Below are positions 1-7,888 of a DNA stretch of 64,000 nucleotides, piece after piece (within the stretch, counting starts at the first letter, position 1; each line of letters starts with the position of its first letter). The stretch is from contig CANMKB010000008.1 of assembly GCA_947498415.1 (NCBI GenBank), forward strand, positions 1 to 64,000, given 5' to 3'. This DNA comes from an uncultured Paracoccaceae bacterium. Lineage in GTDB: Bacteria > Pseudomonadota > Alphaproteobacteria > Rhodobacterales > Rhodobacteraceae. Made by a program: the position numbers and the translations under genes. The notes under the pieces were generated by a model, which had not been told where the DNA came from, made no database searches, and was given only the letters and a program-made list of their open reading frames with translations.

Positions 1-1652
1 CCCCGGACTACGCAGCTCTATATAAGAACCTTTCTCCGGCAACGGCCACATCGGTTGAGGCGACTTTGGCCAGCAAAGGTTTTGATGCGCGCATGTCCGA
101 AGACGGCAGCTCTGTTATGGTGCCCGCAAGCGACGTGGCCCGCGCTCGTATGGTGGTTGCCGAAACCGGCCTTCCCATCGAAGGCGACCCGGGCTGGGAG
201 CTGTTTGATCAAAACTCTGGCCTTGCCATGAACTCGTTCATGCAGCGCGTGAACCGGCTACGCGCCATGGAAGGAGAGCTTTCACGCTCCATCCAAACAT
301 TGGAAGGCGTGCAAAGTGCGCGGGTGCATTTGGTGCTGCCCGAACGCGAAGCCTTTTCACGTGAGCGCCCAACGCCTCGTGCCTCTGTGATTGTACGCGC
401 GGTGCCGGGTCGTACGATTGCGCGCAAACAAGCCTCTGCGATCCGCAACCTGGTGGCCTCTGCCGTACCAGAGCTTGATCTGGGCCGCGTGACTGTCTTG
501 TCTGCAAGCGGCGAAGTGATTTTGGCCGAAAGCGCAGACGGTACCGGCCAAGTGACCTTGCAATCCACCAAAGCAAGCATCGAAGAACGCCTGGCACAAG
601 ACGTGCGCAACATGCTGACAGCCCGCGTGGGCGCAGGTAATGCGCGGGTGCGCGTAAATGTAGAGCTGACAACCGCGCGTGAAGTGGTGGTTGAACAAAG
701 CTACAACCCAGATCAGCAAGTTGTACGATCCACCGAAAGCCGCAACGAAGAGCGGGCAGGGTCTGAAGGACCGGGCGGCGTGGGTGTCGAAAACAACATT
801 CCCGCAGCGCTTCAGGATGGCACGGGCGCAGGCGCCTCGACCAGCCAATCCAAAGCGAACGAGCTCGTGCAATACGAAATTGGCAACACCCGCCGCGAGA
901 TTGTGCGCGAAGCGGGTGAAGTCAAACGCATCTCTGTCGCGGTTCTTGTGAACGGCATCTACAACCTTGAAGAAGGTGAAGTGATCTATTCTGACCGTGA
1001 GGCGGCCGAGATTGAACGCCTGACGGAATTAGTGAAAACGTCCGTTGGCTTTAATTCTGCCCGTGGCGATGACGTGTCAGTCGATAGCCTGCGGTTCATG
1101 GATTACTCCATGGAAGTTGGCGACCCCATCAAGACATCCATCGGGGATCAGATCGCGACAAATATCGTCTCTATTCTGCGGGGGGTGCTCGGTCTTGTGA
1201 TCGTGGCACTGGTGATGATCTTGGGTGTTCGCCCTGCCCTGCGCATGTTGACCGAGAAACCAACGCCAGAGCTTCCACCCGCAGACGCAGCAGCTGCGCT
1301 GATTGGTCCAGACGGCACACCATTGCCAGCTGGCGATGGCGAACTTTTGGCGCCAGACGGCAATCAATCTGATCTACAAGCGGTCGGAGGCCCAGATGCA
1401 GGCGAAGCAGGAAGCGATAAATCTCCTCGTAGCTTGCCAAATGTTTCACCCTTTGATCGTGCTGCTCCTGGCGTCACAAGCATTTTTGACATCGACCAGG
1501 AAGACGGCCCACACGAATACATTGAAACCTTGGGCGTGCGCGGCAACTTGATCAAAGCGCGTGTCGAAGCCATCCAAAACATGGCCGAAGACAAACCCGA
1601 AGACGTCTTGCGCGTGTTACGCGGGTGGCTCCGGACGGAGGCTGAGGCATGA
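1..1652 (+). CDS. fliF: Flagellar MS-ring protein FliF (5' end cut by window)
   Basis: FliF forms the inner-membrane MS ring on which the rotor and export gate are built. The reading frame is already open at base 3, before the first in-window ATG at 66, and that upstream part reads like the conserved FliF ring-building domain (PDYAALYKNL). The true start therefore lies outside the window and the N-terminal membrane segment is missing. The second membrane segment lies at about 1165-1245, followed by a Pro/Asp-rich stretch and the conserved C-terminal FliG-binding tail (GVRGNLIKARVEAI). The stop overlaps the fliH start (ATGA), which suggests translational coupling. The family assignment is secure; only the 5' end is unknown. 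Confidence 0.96.
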   Translation, partial: PDYAALYKNLSPATATSVEATLASKGFDARMSEDGSSVMVPASDVARARMVVAETGLPIEGDPGWELFDQNSGLAMNSFMQRVNRLRAMEGELSRSIQTLEGVQSARVHLVLPEREAFSRERPTPRASVIVRAVPGRTIARKQASAIRNLVASAVPELDLGRVTVLSASGEVILAESADGTGQVTLQSTKASIEERLAQDVRNMLTARVGAGNARVRVNVELTTAREVVVEQSYNPDQQVVRSTESRNEERAGSEGPGGVGVENNIPAALQDGTGAGASTSQSKANELVQYEIGNTRREIVREAGEVKRISVAVLVNGIYNLEEGEVIYSDREAAEIERLTELVKTSVGFNSARGDDVSVDSLRFMDYSMEVGDPIKTSIGDQIATNIVSILRGVLGLVIVALVMILGVRPALRMLTEKPTPELPPADAAAALIGPDGTPLPAGDGELLAPDGNQSDLQAVGGPDAGEAGSDKSPRSLPNVSPFDRAAPGVTSIFDIDQEDGPHEYIETLGVRGNLIKARVEAIQNMAEDKPEDVLRVLRGWLRTEAEA

Positions 1653-2314
1653 ACGCGTTGTTCCTTCGGGATTTTGACGCTGAGAACGAGCACCTTGATG
1701 GGGTGAATGACACCTCTGTCCCAGAGGTGCAGATGTTCAGCTTTACCGAAGACGAGCTTGGAAAGATGCTCGCCGAAGCACGGGAGCAAGGCGCTGAACA
1801 AGGGCGCACTGAAGGGTTCGAAGACGGTAAACGCACCGCTCACCAAGAACAGATTGCACTGACCGGAAGCGCCCTGACAGAAATCCGCGATCATCTGGCG
1901 CAATTCCTGTCGCAAGACACGCAACGCCGGCAAGAGTTGGAAAATGATCTGGTGGATATGGTGTTGGACATCTGCGAACGCGTGGTTCCAGACCTGCTCA
2001 AGACGTATTCGGTGGATCAAGTTCATGCCCGCCTAAAGGGCGCCATTCACATGGGGGCTGGCAAAGGAAAGCTGACTTTGCGTCTTTCCACAGAAACCGA
2101 GGCCACCCTTGCGCCCGACTTAGGGGCGTTGATCCAAGCGGAATATGCCGAGACGGCCACTATCATTGCCGACCCTACACTCAAGAACGGCGAGACCCGG
2201 ATGAGCTGGGACAACGGCTTTATGAACTACAGCTTGGATGCTGTCTGCGCAGAACTTCTTGATGCGCTTCGCAGCGCATCCGAGCAATTGAAACCTCAAA
2301 CCCAAAAGGTCTAA
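1649..2314 (+). CDS. fliH: Flagellar export regulator FliH
   Basis: FliH is the peripheral stator of the FliI export ATPase and links it to the C ring. This 221-residue protein has the usual layout: an acidic N-terminus, a Gly/Glu-rich helical stretch (EAREQGAEQGRTEGFEDG, about residues 42-60) and an alpha/beta C-terminal domain resembling V-type ATPase subunit E. Sequence conservation in FliH is low, so the call also rests on position, between fliF (4-nt overlap) and fliN (3-nt gap), the order seen in many alphaproteobacteria. fliI itself is far away, at 55.3 kb. Confidence 0.85.
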   Translation: MNALFLRDFDAENEHLDGVNDTSVPEVQMFSFTEDELGKMLAEAREQGAEQGRTEGFEDGKRTAHQEQIALTGSALTEIRDHLAQFLSQDTQRRQELENDLVDMVLDICERVVPDLLKTYSVDQVHARLKGAIHMGAGKGKLTLRLSTETEATLAPDLGALIQAEYAETATIIADPTLKNGETRMSWDNGFMNYSLDAVCAELLDALRSASEQLKPQTQKV

Positions 2315-2317
2315 CCC

Positions 2318-2668
2318 ATGTCAGAAGACACACCGACCCCAGAGGAAAACACCCCAACCCCCGAAGAGGGATTGGATGCAGCAACGCTTCAGGCCATGGC
2401 AGAAGGCGGCGACGGGCGTAACATTGATGCGCTTTACAACGTCAAACTTGACGTGCGCGTGGTGCTTGGGCGCAGCCGCATGTCAGTCTCTGACTTGCTG
2501 GAATTGACGCGCGGTTCAGTGATCGAACTTGATCGCAAAGTGGGCGACCCGATTGATATCATGATCAACGATCGAATGGTGGCCCGCGGCGATCTGGTTA
2601 AGGTGAATGGGGATTTCATCGGCGTTGCGCTGAGAGAAATCGTCAAGGATTTCATTCCCGGTAGCTGA
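2318..2668 (+). CDS. fliN: Flagellar motor switch protein FliN
   Basis: FliN builds the lower C ring with FliM and takes part in switching and export docking. It is 116 residues long: a Pro/Thr/Glu-rich N-terminus (repeated TPTPEE) followed by a single SpoA domain (about residues 40-112) with the typical LTRGSVIELDRKVGDPIDI core and a GDLVKVNGDFIGVAL beta segment. It lies 3 nt after fliH and 11 nt before fliP. fliM, its usual partner, is not in the window. Confidence 0.95.
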   Translation: MSEDTPTPEENTPTPEEGLDAATLQAMAEGGDGRNIDALYNVKLDVRVVLGRSRMSVSDLLELTRGSVIELDRKVGDPIDIMINDRMVARGDLVKVNGDFIGVALREIVKDFIPGS

Positions 2669-2679
2669 TCGGATATTCT

Positions 2680-3495
2680 GTGTACGTTTCAAGAAAACAG
2701 ATAGCGTTATGGGCAACTGTTGCCCTAACGCTGCTGGCAGGCCCTGCCCTCGCGCAGGATTCAGGCGTTGGCGGATTGATCCGCGACCTGTCCTCGACAC
2801 TTGCTGACAGCGAAGCTGGAAGCGACACAACAACCAGCCTGTCGGGCCGGTTGATCCAGCTCTTCGCACTGATCACCGTGCTGTCGATTGCCCCCGGGCT
2901 TTTGGTGGTGATGACCAGCTTTACCCGGTTTGTGATCGTATTTTCTATGTTGCGTTCCGCCTTGGGCCTGAACCAAACACCGCCCAATATGGTGTTGAAT
3001 GCTATGGCCCTGTTCATGACCTATTTTGTCATGGAACCGGTTCTGGACGACGCCTACGAACTGGGGCTACAGCCGCTCATTCAGAACTCAATCACCGAAG
3101 AACAAGCTATTACGGCGATCTCTGATCCGTTCCGCGCCTTTATGTATGCAAACACGCGCGAAAAAGACCTTGCCCTGTTTCAGGATATCGCAAGCGATGG
3201 CGATCCGGATGCTGTGGCTGCGGGCCCCGAAGATGTTGAGTGGCGCGTACTTGTCCCAAGTTTCATGATTTCAGAGCTGCGCCGCGCGTTTACGATTGGG
3301 TTCTTGCTGTATCTGCCGTTCATTGCCATCGACTTGATCGTCGCCTCGGTCCTTATGAGTGCCGGTATGATGATGCTTCCACCGGTGATTGTATCTTTGC
3401 CGTTCAAAGTGATCTTCTTTGTTTTGATCGACGGGTGGTACATGCTTGCGGGATCATTGATGGAATCCTACCTACCTTATGCTGGGGGTGGATAG
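2680..3495 (+). CDS. fliP: Flagellar type III export gate protein FliP
   Basis: FliP forms the core of the export gate with FliQ and FliR. The 271-residue protein starts with GTG and has a cleavable signal peptide ending near ALAQ (residue 26), which is characteristic of FliP. Strong hallmarks are SFTRFVIVFSMLRSALG with NQTPPNMVLNAMALFMTYF, and the later DPFRAFMYANTREKDLALF. Four hydrophobic segments are visible. fliQ and fliR lie at the opposite end of the window (57.9 and 61.1 kb), so the gate genes are split. No fliO was found. Confidence 0.96.
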   Translation: MYVSRKQIALWATVALTLLAGPALAQDSGVGGLIRDLSSTLADSEAGSDTTTSLSGRLIQLFALITVLSIAPGLLVVMTSFTRFVIVFSMLRSALGLNQTPPNMVLNAMALFMTYFVMEPVLDDAYELGLQPLIQNSITEEQAITAISDPFRAFMYANTREKDLALFQDIASDGDPDAVAAGPEDVEWRVLVPSFMISELRRAFTIGFLLYLPFIAIDLIVASVLMSAGMMMLPPVIVSLPFKVIFFVLIDGWYMLAGSLMESYLPYAGGG

Positions 3496-3611
3496 AGGAC
3501 TCTCCTATTAAGAGATTCTTTTACCACCCTTTAACAGTTCTTGTTGGACACCAAGGATAGTTTTAGGTAATCATGGATAGTAATCCTTGCATCTGCATCA
3601 ACGGATAGACC

Positions 3612-4634
3612 ATGAACCAATTCGCCTCTTTTCGCCGCGCTAAACGGCTGACCGGCCCAGAGAAATCAGCAATCCTGTTTCTGTGCCTAGGGGAAGACCG
3701 AGGCGGCGCGTTGATGCAGCAGTTAGAAACCTCGGAAATCAGCCAGATCACCCGCGCCATTTCAGAAATGGGCGAAGTGCAGGCCGAAGTCGTTGAAGAA
3801 GTAATGCGCGAGTTTGGGCAAAAGGTTTCGAGCTATGGCGGCATCACCGGTTCGATCGATGCGGCCCGCGGTTTGCTGAAAGGCTTTCTCCCCGAAGATC
3901 GCGTCGCGGAAATCCTTGAAGAAATCGAAGGCAGTAGCACAGGCAACCTGTGGAAAGACCTATCGGCACTCGACGAAAAGATGCTGGCAGATTACCTGCG
4001 CAAAGAACACAACCAGACGGTCGCCGTGATTTTATCCCGCCTGTCGCCTGACGCCGTCGCAAAGGTACTGCCATTGCTGGGCCAAGAGCGCTCTGTGGAT
4101 CTGGTGGAACGGATGGTTGGCATGGACCAACTGCCCGCTGATGCGATCCATGCCATCGAGGAAAGCTTGCGCCATGAAGTTTTGGCCAAAGCCGGTCAGA
4201 ATGCCGAGGCCGAGGCCGAAAAACGATTGGTTAAGGTGTTTAACAAGCTGGACACCAAATTGCTTGAGGGGCTTTCTCGCGATCTGGAACAGAAAATTCC
4301 AGAAAAACTGCGCTCTATTCGGCAAAAAATGTTTGTCTTTGACGACCTCGTTCAACTTAAGGCCAATGCCCTGGCCCGTGTTATGCGTGAGGTTTCTGGC
4401 AACGGCCTGCCCCTTGCGCTGCGGGGTGCCGAAAAAGAAGTGCGCGAACATTTCCTGAATTCGATGCCACAGCGCTCTCGCGATATGTTGGTTGAAGAAA
4501 TGAAGGCGATGGGCCCTGTAAAGTCACGTGAGGTGAAGGAAGCGCAATCCGAAATGGTCGAAATTGCACTACAGCTTGCGGAATCCGGCGATATCGAACT
4601 ACCTGAAACCGACGAAGAAGACATGATGGAGTAA
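3612..4634 (+). CDS. fliG: Flagellar motor switch protein FliG
   Basis: FliG is the C-ring protein that contacts the MS ring and the stator to generate torque. The 340-residue protein has all three domains: N-terminal FliF binding (LTGPEKSAILFLCLGED), a middle domain with the EHxQT motif (here EHNQT, near residue 132) and a C-terminal torque helix (FDDLVQLKANALARVMREV). It ends in an acidic tail. It is placed after fliP, 116 nt downstream, instead of directly after fliF, so it may be transcribed separately. It ends in a terminator-like hairpin shared with the convergent DUF1217 gene. Confidence 0.96.
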   Translation: MNQFASFRRAKRLTGPEKSAILFLCLGEDRGGALMQQLETSEISQITRAISEMGEVQAEVVEEVMREFGQKVSSYGGITGSIDAARGLLKGFLPEDRVAEILEEIEGSSTGNLWKDLSALDEKMLADYLRKEHNQTVAVILSRLSPDAVAKVLPLLGQERSVDLVERMVGMDQLPADAIHAIEESLRHEVLAKAGQNAEAEAEKRLVKVFNKLDTKLLEGLSRDLEQKIPEKLRSIRQKMFVFDDLVQLKANALARVMREVSGNGLPLALRGAEKEVREHFLNSMPQRSRDMLVEEMKAMGPVKSREVKEAQSEMVEIALQLAESGDIELPETDEEDMME

Positions 4635-4651
4635 ACCGTTCCGACGGTTTA
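4632..4651. terminator. Convergent hairpin after fliG and the DUF1217 gene
   Basis: A perfect 8-bp inverted repeat (TAAACCGT, loop TCCG, ACGGTTTA) overlaps the fliG stop codon and sits 2 nt from the end of the opposing gene. It has no long T-run, so it is a probable but weak bidirectional terminator. Confidence 0.5.
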
Positions 4652-4653
4652 GA

Positions 4654-5478
4654 TCACCGATACAGTGACGGGCTAAACCCACTGATCGCAGAGATATCCA
4701 GCGTTATTGGCACGAACTGACCGCTCAACGACGAATTCAAAAGGTTCACAGCTGTGCTGTTAAAATTCGCCTGCGGTGGGTTTTGAATATCCGAGATCGC
4801 AATAAATCGCGTTACAAGGCTCTCTACCTCTCGCGGATCAGACAGTTTGGTCAGATCGAATTTCTTTTCAAAGATCTTAACCTGCATATCCACGTCCAGC
4901 GTGGCCATTTGATCTGGCAAAAACAGCGCTTTGCGAAAGAACTCTGAAATCTCTTTGTCTTTTAGAACATCATACCACGTGTCGATATCTTCGACTTTGG
5001 TGCGCAGCTCTAGCACGGTACCGACAGTGCTGTTCAGATCATTGTGCTCGTTGCGGAATTGGGTTTCAAAATACTGATCCACAATCGCGTCTTGCCATTC
5101 AGGATCTGTGAAATCAGGAACCTGCGGGCCATTTTCCGTGGTGAAGCCCATCGCATTGTGCAATTCGCCAAAGCTCGACTGGGTCAGCCGATTGACCAAA
5201 GACGTGTCATCAGATGGATCACTTTCAAGGACTTTACGGATCATACCTTTCCCAAAGATCTGATCCTCCATGTCAAAAGCTCGCATCACAAAGCTGTAGA
5301 CCTCAAAGTCTTTGACAAATTCTTCGGGCGTTGTGATCGAACCAATACGCTCGCGAAATTGTTCCGCGGCACGTTTGTGCTGAGCTTCACTGCGCAGTGT
5401 TTCCATCTGACGATCTTTAGTACGATCAATCAGGTTCAACGCCAGCTGGCTCCCTAATCCGGAAATGCTCAACACCAT
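4654..5478 (-). CDS. DUF1217 flagellar-cluster protein
   Basis: The 274-residue protein resembles the DUF1217 family found in flagellar clusters of Rhodobacterales and rhizobia. It has no signal peptide or membrane segment; it begins with a short hydrophobic stretch (VLSISGLGSQLALNLI) followed by a charged helical region. Recognisable family features are the FVKDFEVYSFVMRAFDM block and a conserved C-terminal LVTRFIAI segment. It is the last gene of the flaF-flbT operon, 9 nt after flbT, suggesting a role in filament or hook assembly. The molecular function is unknown. Confidence 0.7.
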   Translation of the reverse strand: MVLSISGLGSQLALNLIDRTKDRQMETLRSEAQHKRAAEQFRERIGSITTPEEFVKDFEVYSFVMRAFDMEDQIFGKGMIRKVLESDPSDDTSLVNRLTQSSFGELHNAMGFTTENGPQVPDFTDPEWQDAIVDQYFETQFRNEHNDLNSTVGTVLELRTKVEDIDTWYDVLKDKEISEFFRKALFLPDQMATLDVDMQVKIFEKKFDLTKLSDPREVESLVTRFIAISDIQNPPQANFNSTAVNLLNSSLSGQFVPITLDISAISGFSPSLYR

Positions 5479-5487
5479 GGTGCGCCC

Positions 5488-5913
5488 CTACTCTGCCGGA
5501 GCAGCCATGGCGGTTTCGACGCCATTGATTTTTTCAAGCAGCCGCGCCTCATAGTTGATCAACGGTCGCAAGGCGCGCATGGCCTTGTAGAAATCGCGAC
5601 ATGCGACATGCGTCGCAGCCTCAAAGATATGGCTCCCAATCTCTTCGTGGAAAATCGGCACCAGAGCGGCGAGATCTTTTTGCACCACGGGGATCAGCTC
5701 GTCGCGGATATCTGGCTTCAACAGGCAAGCCTGCACAAAGAAGTAGACCCGCTTTACCGGTGATCCAGCTTCGTTTTCGTCAAGCAAGTCGACACCACGC
5801 ACGATATCAGCGTGGTTTTCGATCGTAAGCATCTGCCTGCGATCCGCGTTACGGATCACGCAGCCGTTGATGACGATCTTCTCATTTGGTTTAAGCGTTA
5901 GTCGAAGCGCCAA
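5488..5913 (-). CDS. flbT: Flagellin synthesis regulator FlbT
   Basis: FlbT is a small cytoplasmic protein which in Caulobacter binds the 5' untranslated region of flagellin mRNA and restrains its translation until the hook is complete. The 141-residue protein matches the family along its length (LRLTLKPNEKIVINGCVI near the start, RVYFFVQACLL in the middle). It lies 3 nt after flaF on the same strand. The stem-loops seen in the three flagellin leaders of this window are candidate targets (inference). Confidence 0.93.
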   Translation of the reverse strand: MALRLTLKPNEKIVINGCVIRNADRRQMLTIENHADIVRGVDLLDENEAGSPVKRVYFFVQACLLKPDIRDELIPVVQKDLAALVPIFHEEIGSHIFEAATHVACRDFYKAMRALRPLINYEARLLEKINGVETAMAAPAE

Positions 5914-5916
5914 TTC

Positions 5917-6315
5917 TTACTCCATCACGCGTAGCGGGTTGCCTTCTAAGCCGCGTATGATGCTGCGGTTCATATCCAACAACGGTTTCACAGTCTTTTC
6001 GGTCTTCATCAGACTGGCAGTGTGAGTGTCCACGAACAATGCTAGGGAAATCAACCCCGCTTTCAACGCTGGTGGCAAATCGTTACCCGGCTCCACCACA
6101 TCGTTGCGTACAGCCATCCAAAGTTTCTGATTGCGCCACAAAGCGTCTCGAAGCCCTTCGGACAAAACGCGTAGTCGCTCTGCCTTGTCTTGGGTTTCGT
6201 CATACGCCTTTGATTTATCCTCAAGTTCAGATGTCACTTGAAGAAAAACACGTCGCTCAATCTGTCGCGGCGACTCGGTATCCGAGATCGTGCGCTTATA
6301 TGCCGTAATGCTCAT
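5917..6315 (-). CDS. flaF: Flagellin biosynthesis regulator FlaF
   Basis: FlaF acts with FlbT in alphaproteobacteria and is needed for flagellin production and secretion. The 132-residue protein has the family features: an ITAYKR start, a PRQIERRVFLQVT block and the conserved LRDALWRNQKLWMAVRNDV segment. It is the first gene of the flaF-flbT-DUF1217 operon. A TTAA-N7-TTAA box lies 57 bp upstream of its start codon. Confidence 0.93.
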   Translation of the reverse strand: MSITAYKRTISDTESPRQIERRVFLQVTSELEDKSKAYDETQDKAERLRVLSEGLRDALWRNQKLWMAVRNDVVEPGNDLPPALKAGLISLALFVDTHTASLMKTEKTVKPLLDMNRSIIRGLEGNPLRVME

Positions 6316-6371
6316 TTAAACTCTTCCGGTTTTTTTCTTACTGCCTGTAAGAATAAAGTAGCTGACCGAAA

Positions 6372-6386
6372 TTAAAGCCGGATTAA
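6372..6386 (-). promoter_or_regulatory. CtrA-type TTAA-N7-TTAA box upstream of flaF
   Basis: Two TTAA half-sites, at 6372-6375 and 6383-6386, are separated by exactly 7 bp. This is the spacing of the CtrA binding motif known from alphaproteobacteria. The box lies in the 289-bp intergenic region between flaF and the divergent response regulator gene. Binding by CtrA or by the FtcR-like protein of this window is inference. Confidence 0.5.
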
Positions 6387-6604
6387 TCCTTGGCTAAAAC
6401 ATCCACAACATTAATGATTTTTTTAAACTTCGGGAAATCATAGTGCAACCCATAGCAGAATCGCCGCACTTTGGACACATTTCGCCAATTTCCTGCCAAA
6501 GTGGTCGTTTACCAATATTTTCCATAAACCTTCATTTTGGGGTTTAAAGATTCGGCTGCAGAAGCAGCAGTCCCTGCCTCAACTATAGCGTGAGGCCTCG
6601 TTGA

Positions 6605-7672
6605 ATGGATAAAGCCATGCGTATACTTGCCGTTGATGACGACGAGAACATTCGAGAGCTTTTGTCTGCCTCTATCTCGGCAGAGTCTGATCATGTGGTC
6701 TGGACAGCCGCATCTGGCATGGAAGCTTTGGCTGCCTGCTCGTCTGACACTCCGAAATTTGACTGCTTTTTGCTGGATATTCAGATGCCGGGGATGGACG
6801 GAATTGAATTGTGCAGCCGCATTCGCCGCCATGCGCATTACGAAGAAACGCCGATCCTTATGCTTACGGCAATGGCGCAAAAGAAATTCGTCGATGCGGC
6901 CTTTCTGGCGGGCGCTACGGATTACATCACCAAGCCGTTTGATGTGCTGGAACTCTTCAGCCGCTTGAAAAACGCCGAACGTCTTATTCATGAGCAGGCG
7001 CGCGTACATCGCCGCCACGAAGAAATCCTAAACCTTAAAAACGATCTTGATCGCAGCTTGGAGCACAGCCTCAGCGAACCAGTTGAGCTGCTCGGCATTG
7101 AGCGTTTGGTGGGTTATGTCTCGTTTGAGAACTACCTATTGCAATTGTCCCGGATGAAGATGCTGACAACCAGCGTCTTTGCCCTCAAAATTCTGAACGT
7201 CGAAAAAGTATTTCGCAGCATGTCTCGGTTGGCGTTTCGGCAGTTGCTGTCTGACCTTGGCCTAAAACTGACAGAACTTTATGGCTCCGAGGCAGACCTT
7301 GTCACCTATCGTGGAAACGGCGTGTTTGCCTGCACGACGAATAGCCGTCGGCCTTTTTCGCAGTTTGAATTGGAAAAAACTCTAAACCGAAGCATCCGAG
7401 AGATGCCGAGCGCCCGCATGACAGATGTTGCCGTACAAGTATGCGCCGGAGAGCCGGTCTCGTTGTTGTCGCTGACACGGGCGGGCAGCCTGACCTCTCT
7501 GCAAAATGCTGTGTCCCGCTCTGAAGCGCGGGCGGGCAGCTATCATGAGATATTGAAAATGTCGGCCCGCATTCATGAAAACAACGGTCAGGCCAGCGAA
7601 GAAGACCGCAAAATCTACGCAGCTCTCCTCGAAGAAGAGATGAGCGACGTTAAAGCCGCCGCGAATTCTTAA
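6605..7672 (+). CDS. Response regulator with degenerate GGDEF-like output domain
   Basis: The 355-residue protein has an intact receiver domain: acidic pocket D11-D13, phospho-acceptor D58 (LLDIQMPG), T88 and K110. A helical linker follows (about 120-160), then a C-terminal domain shaped like a GGDEF domain but with GNGVF (237-241) where the catalytic GGDEF motif belongs, so diguanylate cyclase activity is unlikely. A close paralog with the same layout and the same GNGVF motif lies at 24.6 kb, next to a sensor kinase and an HPt protein. An alternative start at 6617 (MRILAVDDDE) is possible. Output function is unknown; protein-protein or degenerate nucleotide sensing is conceivable. Confidence 0.8.
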   Translation: MDKAMRILAVDDDENIRELLSASISAESDHVVWTAASGMEALAACSSDTPKFDCFLLDIQMPGMDGIELCSRIRRHAHYEETPILMLTAMAQKKFVDAAFLAGATDYITKPFDVLELFSRLKNAERLIHEQARVHRRHEEILNLKNDLDRSLEHSLSEPVELLGIERLVGYVSFENYLLQLSRMKMLTTSVFALKILNVEKVFRSMSRLAFRQLLSDLGLKLTELYGSEADLVTYRGNGVFACTTNSRRPFSQFELEKTLNRSIREMPSARMTDVAVQVCAGEPVSLLSLTRAGSLTSLQNAVSRSEARAGSYHEILKMSARIHENNGQASEEDRKIYAALLEEEMSDVKAAANS

Positions 7673-7802
7673 GCCGTCGACCACACTCACAAACCCAGCT
7701 TGCGGCAGTCCCTGACGCAGGCCAATGTGCTTATTTTGCCGCAAATTGCCCTGCGCCTCGCGATGGCAGCGCCAACCGCCTTGGTTTGGCGATCTCCCAA
7801 AG

Positions 7803-7817
7803 TTAAAGATTGATTAA
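7803..7817 (+). promoter_or_regulatory. CtrA-type TTAA-N7-TTAA box
   Basis: TTAA half-sites at 7803 and 7814 with 7-bp spacing (TTAA AGATTGA TTAA) lie 72 bp upstream of the asparagine-synthetase-like gene. This hints that the gene may be co-regulated with the flagellar set, although its product is not a known flagellar protein. Confidence 0.4.
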
Positions 7818-7888
7818 ATGAGTCTCATCCGGACATTTTCGAGGTGAGGCCGAGGCGAATTTGAGCACAGCCCGATGGATTACGGGCG

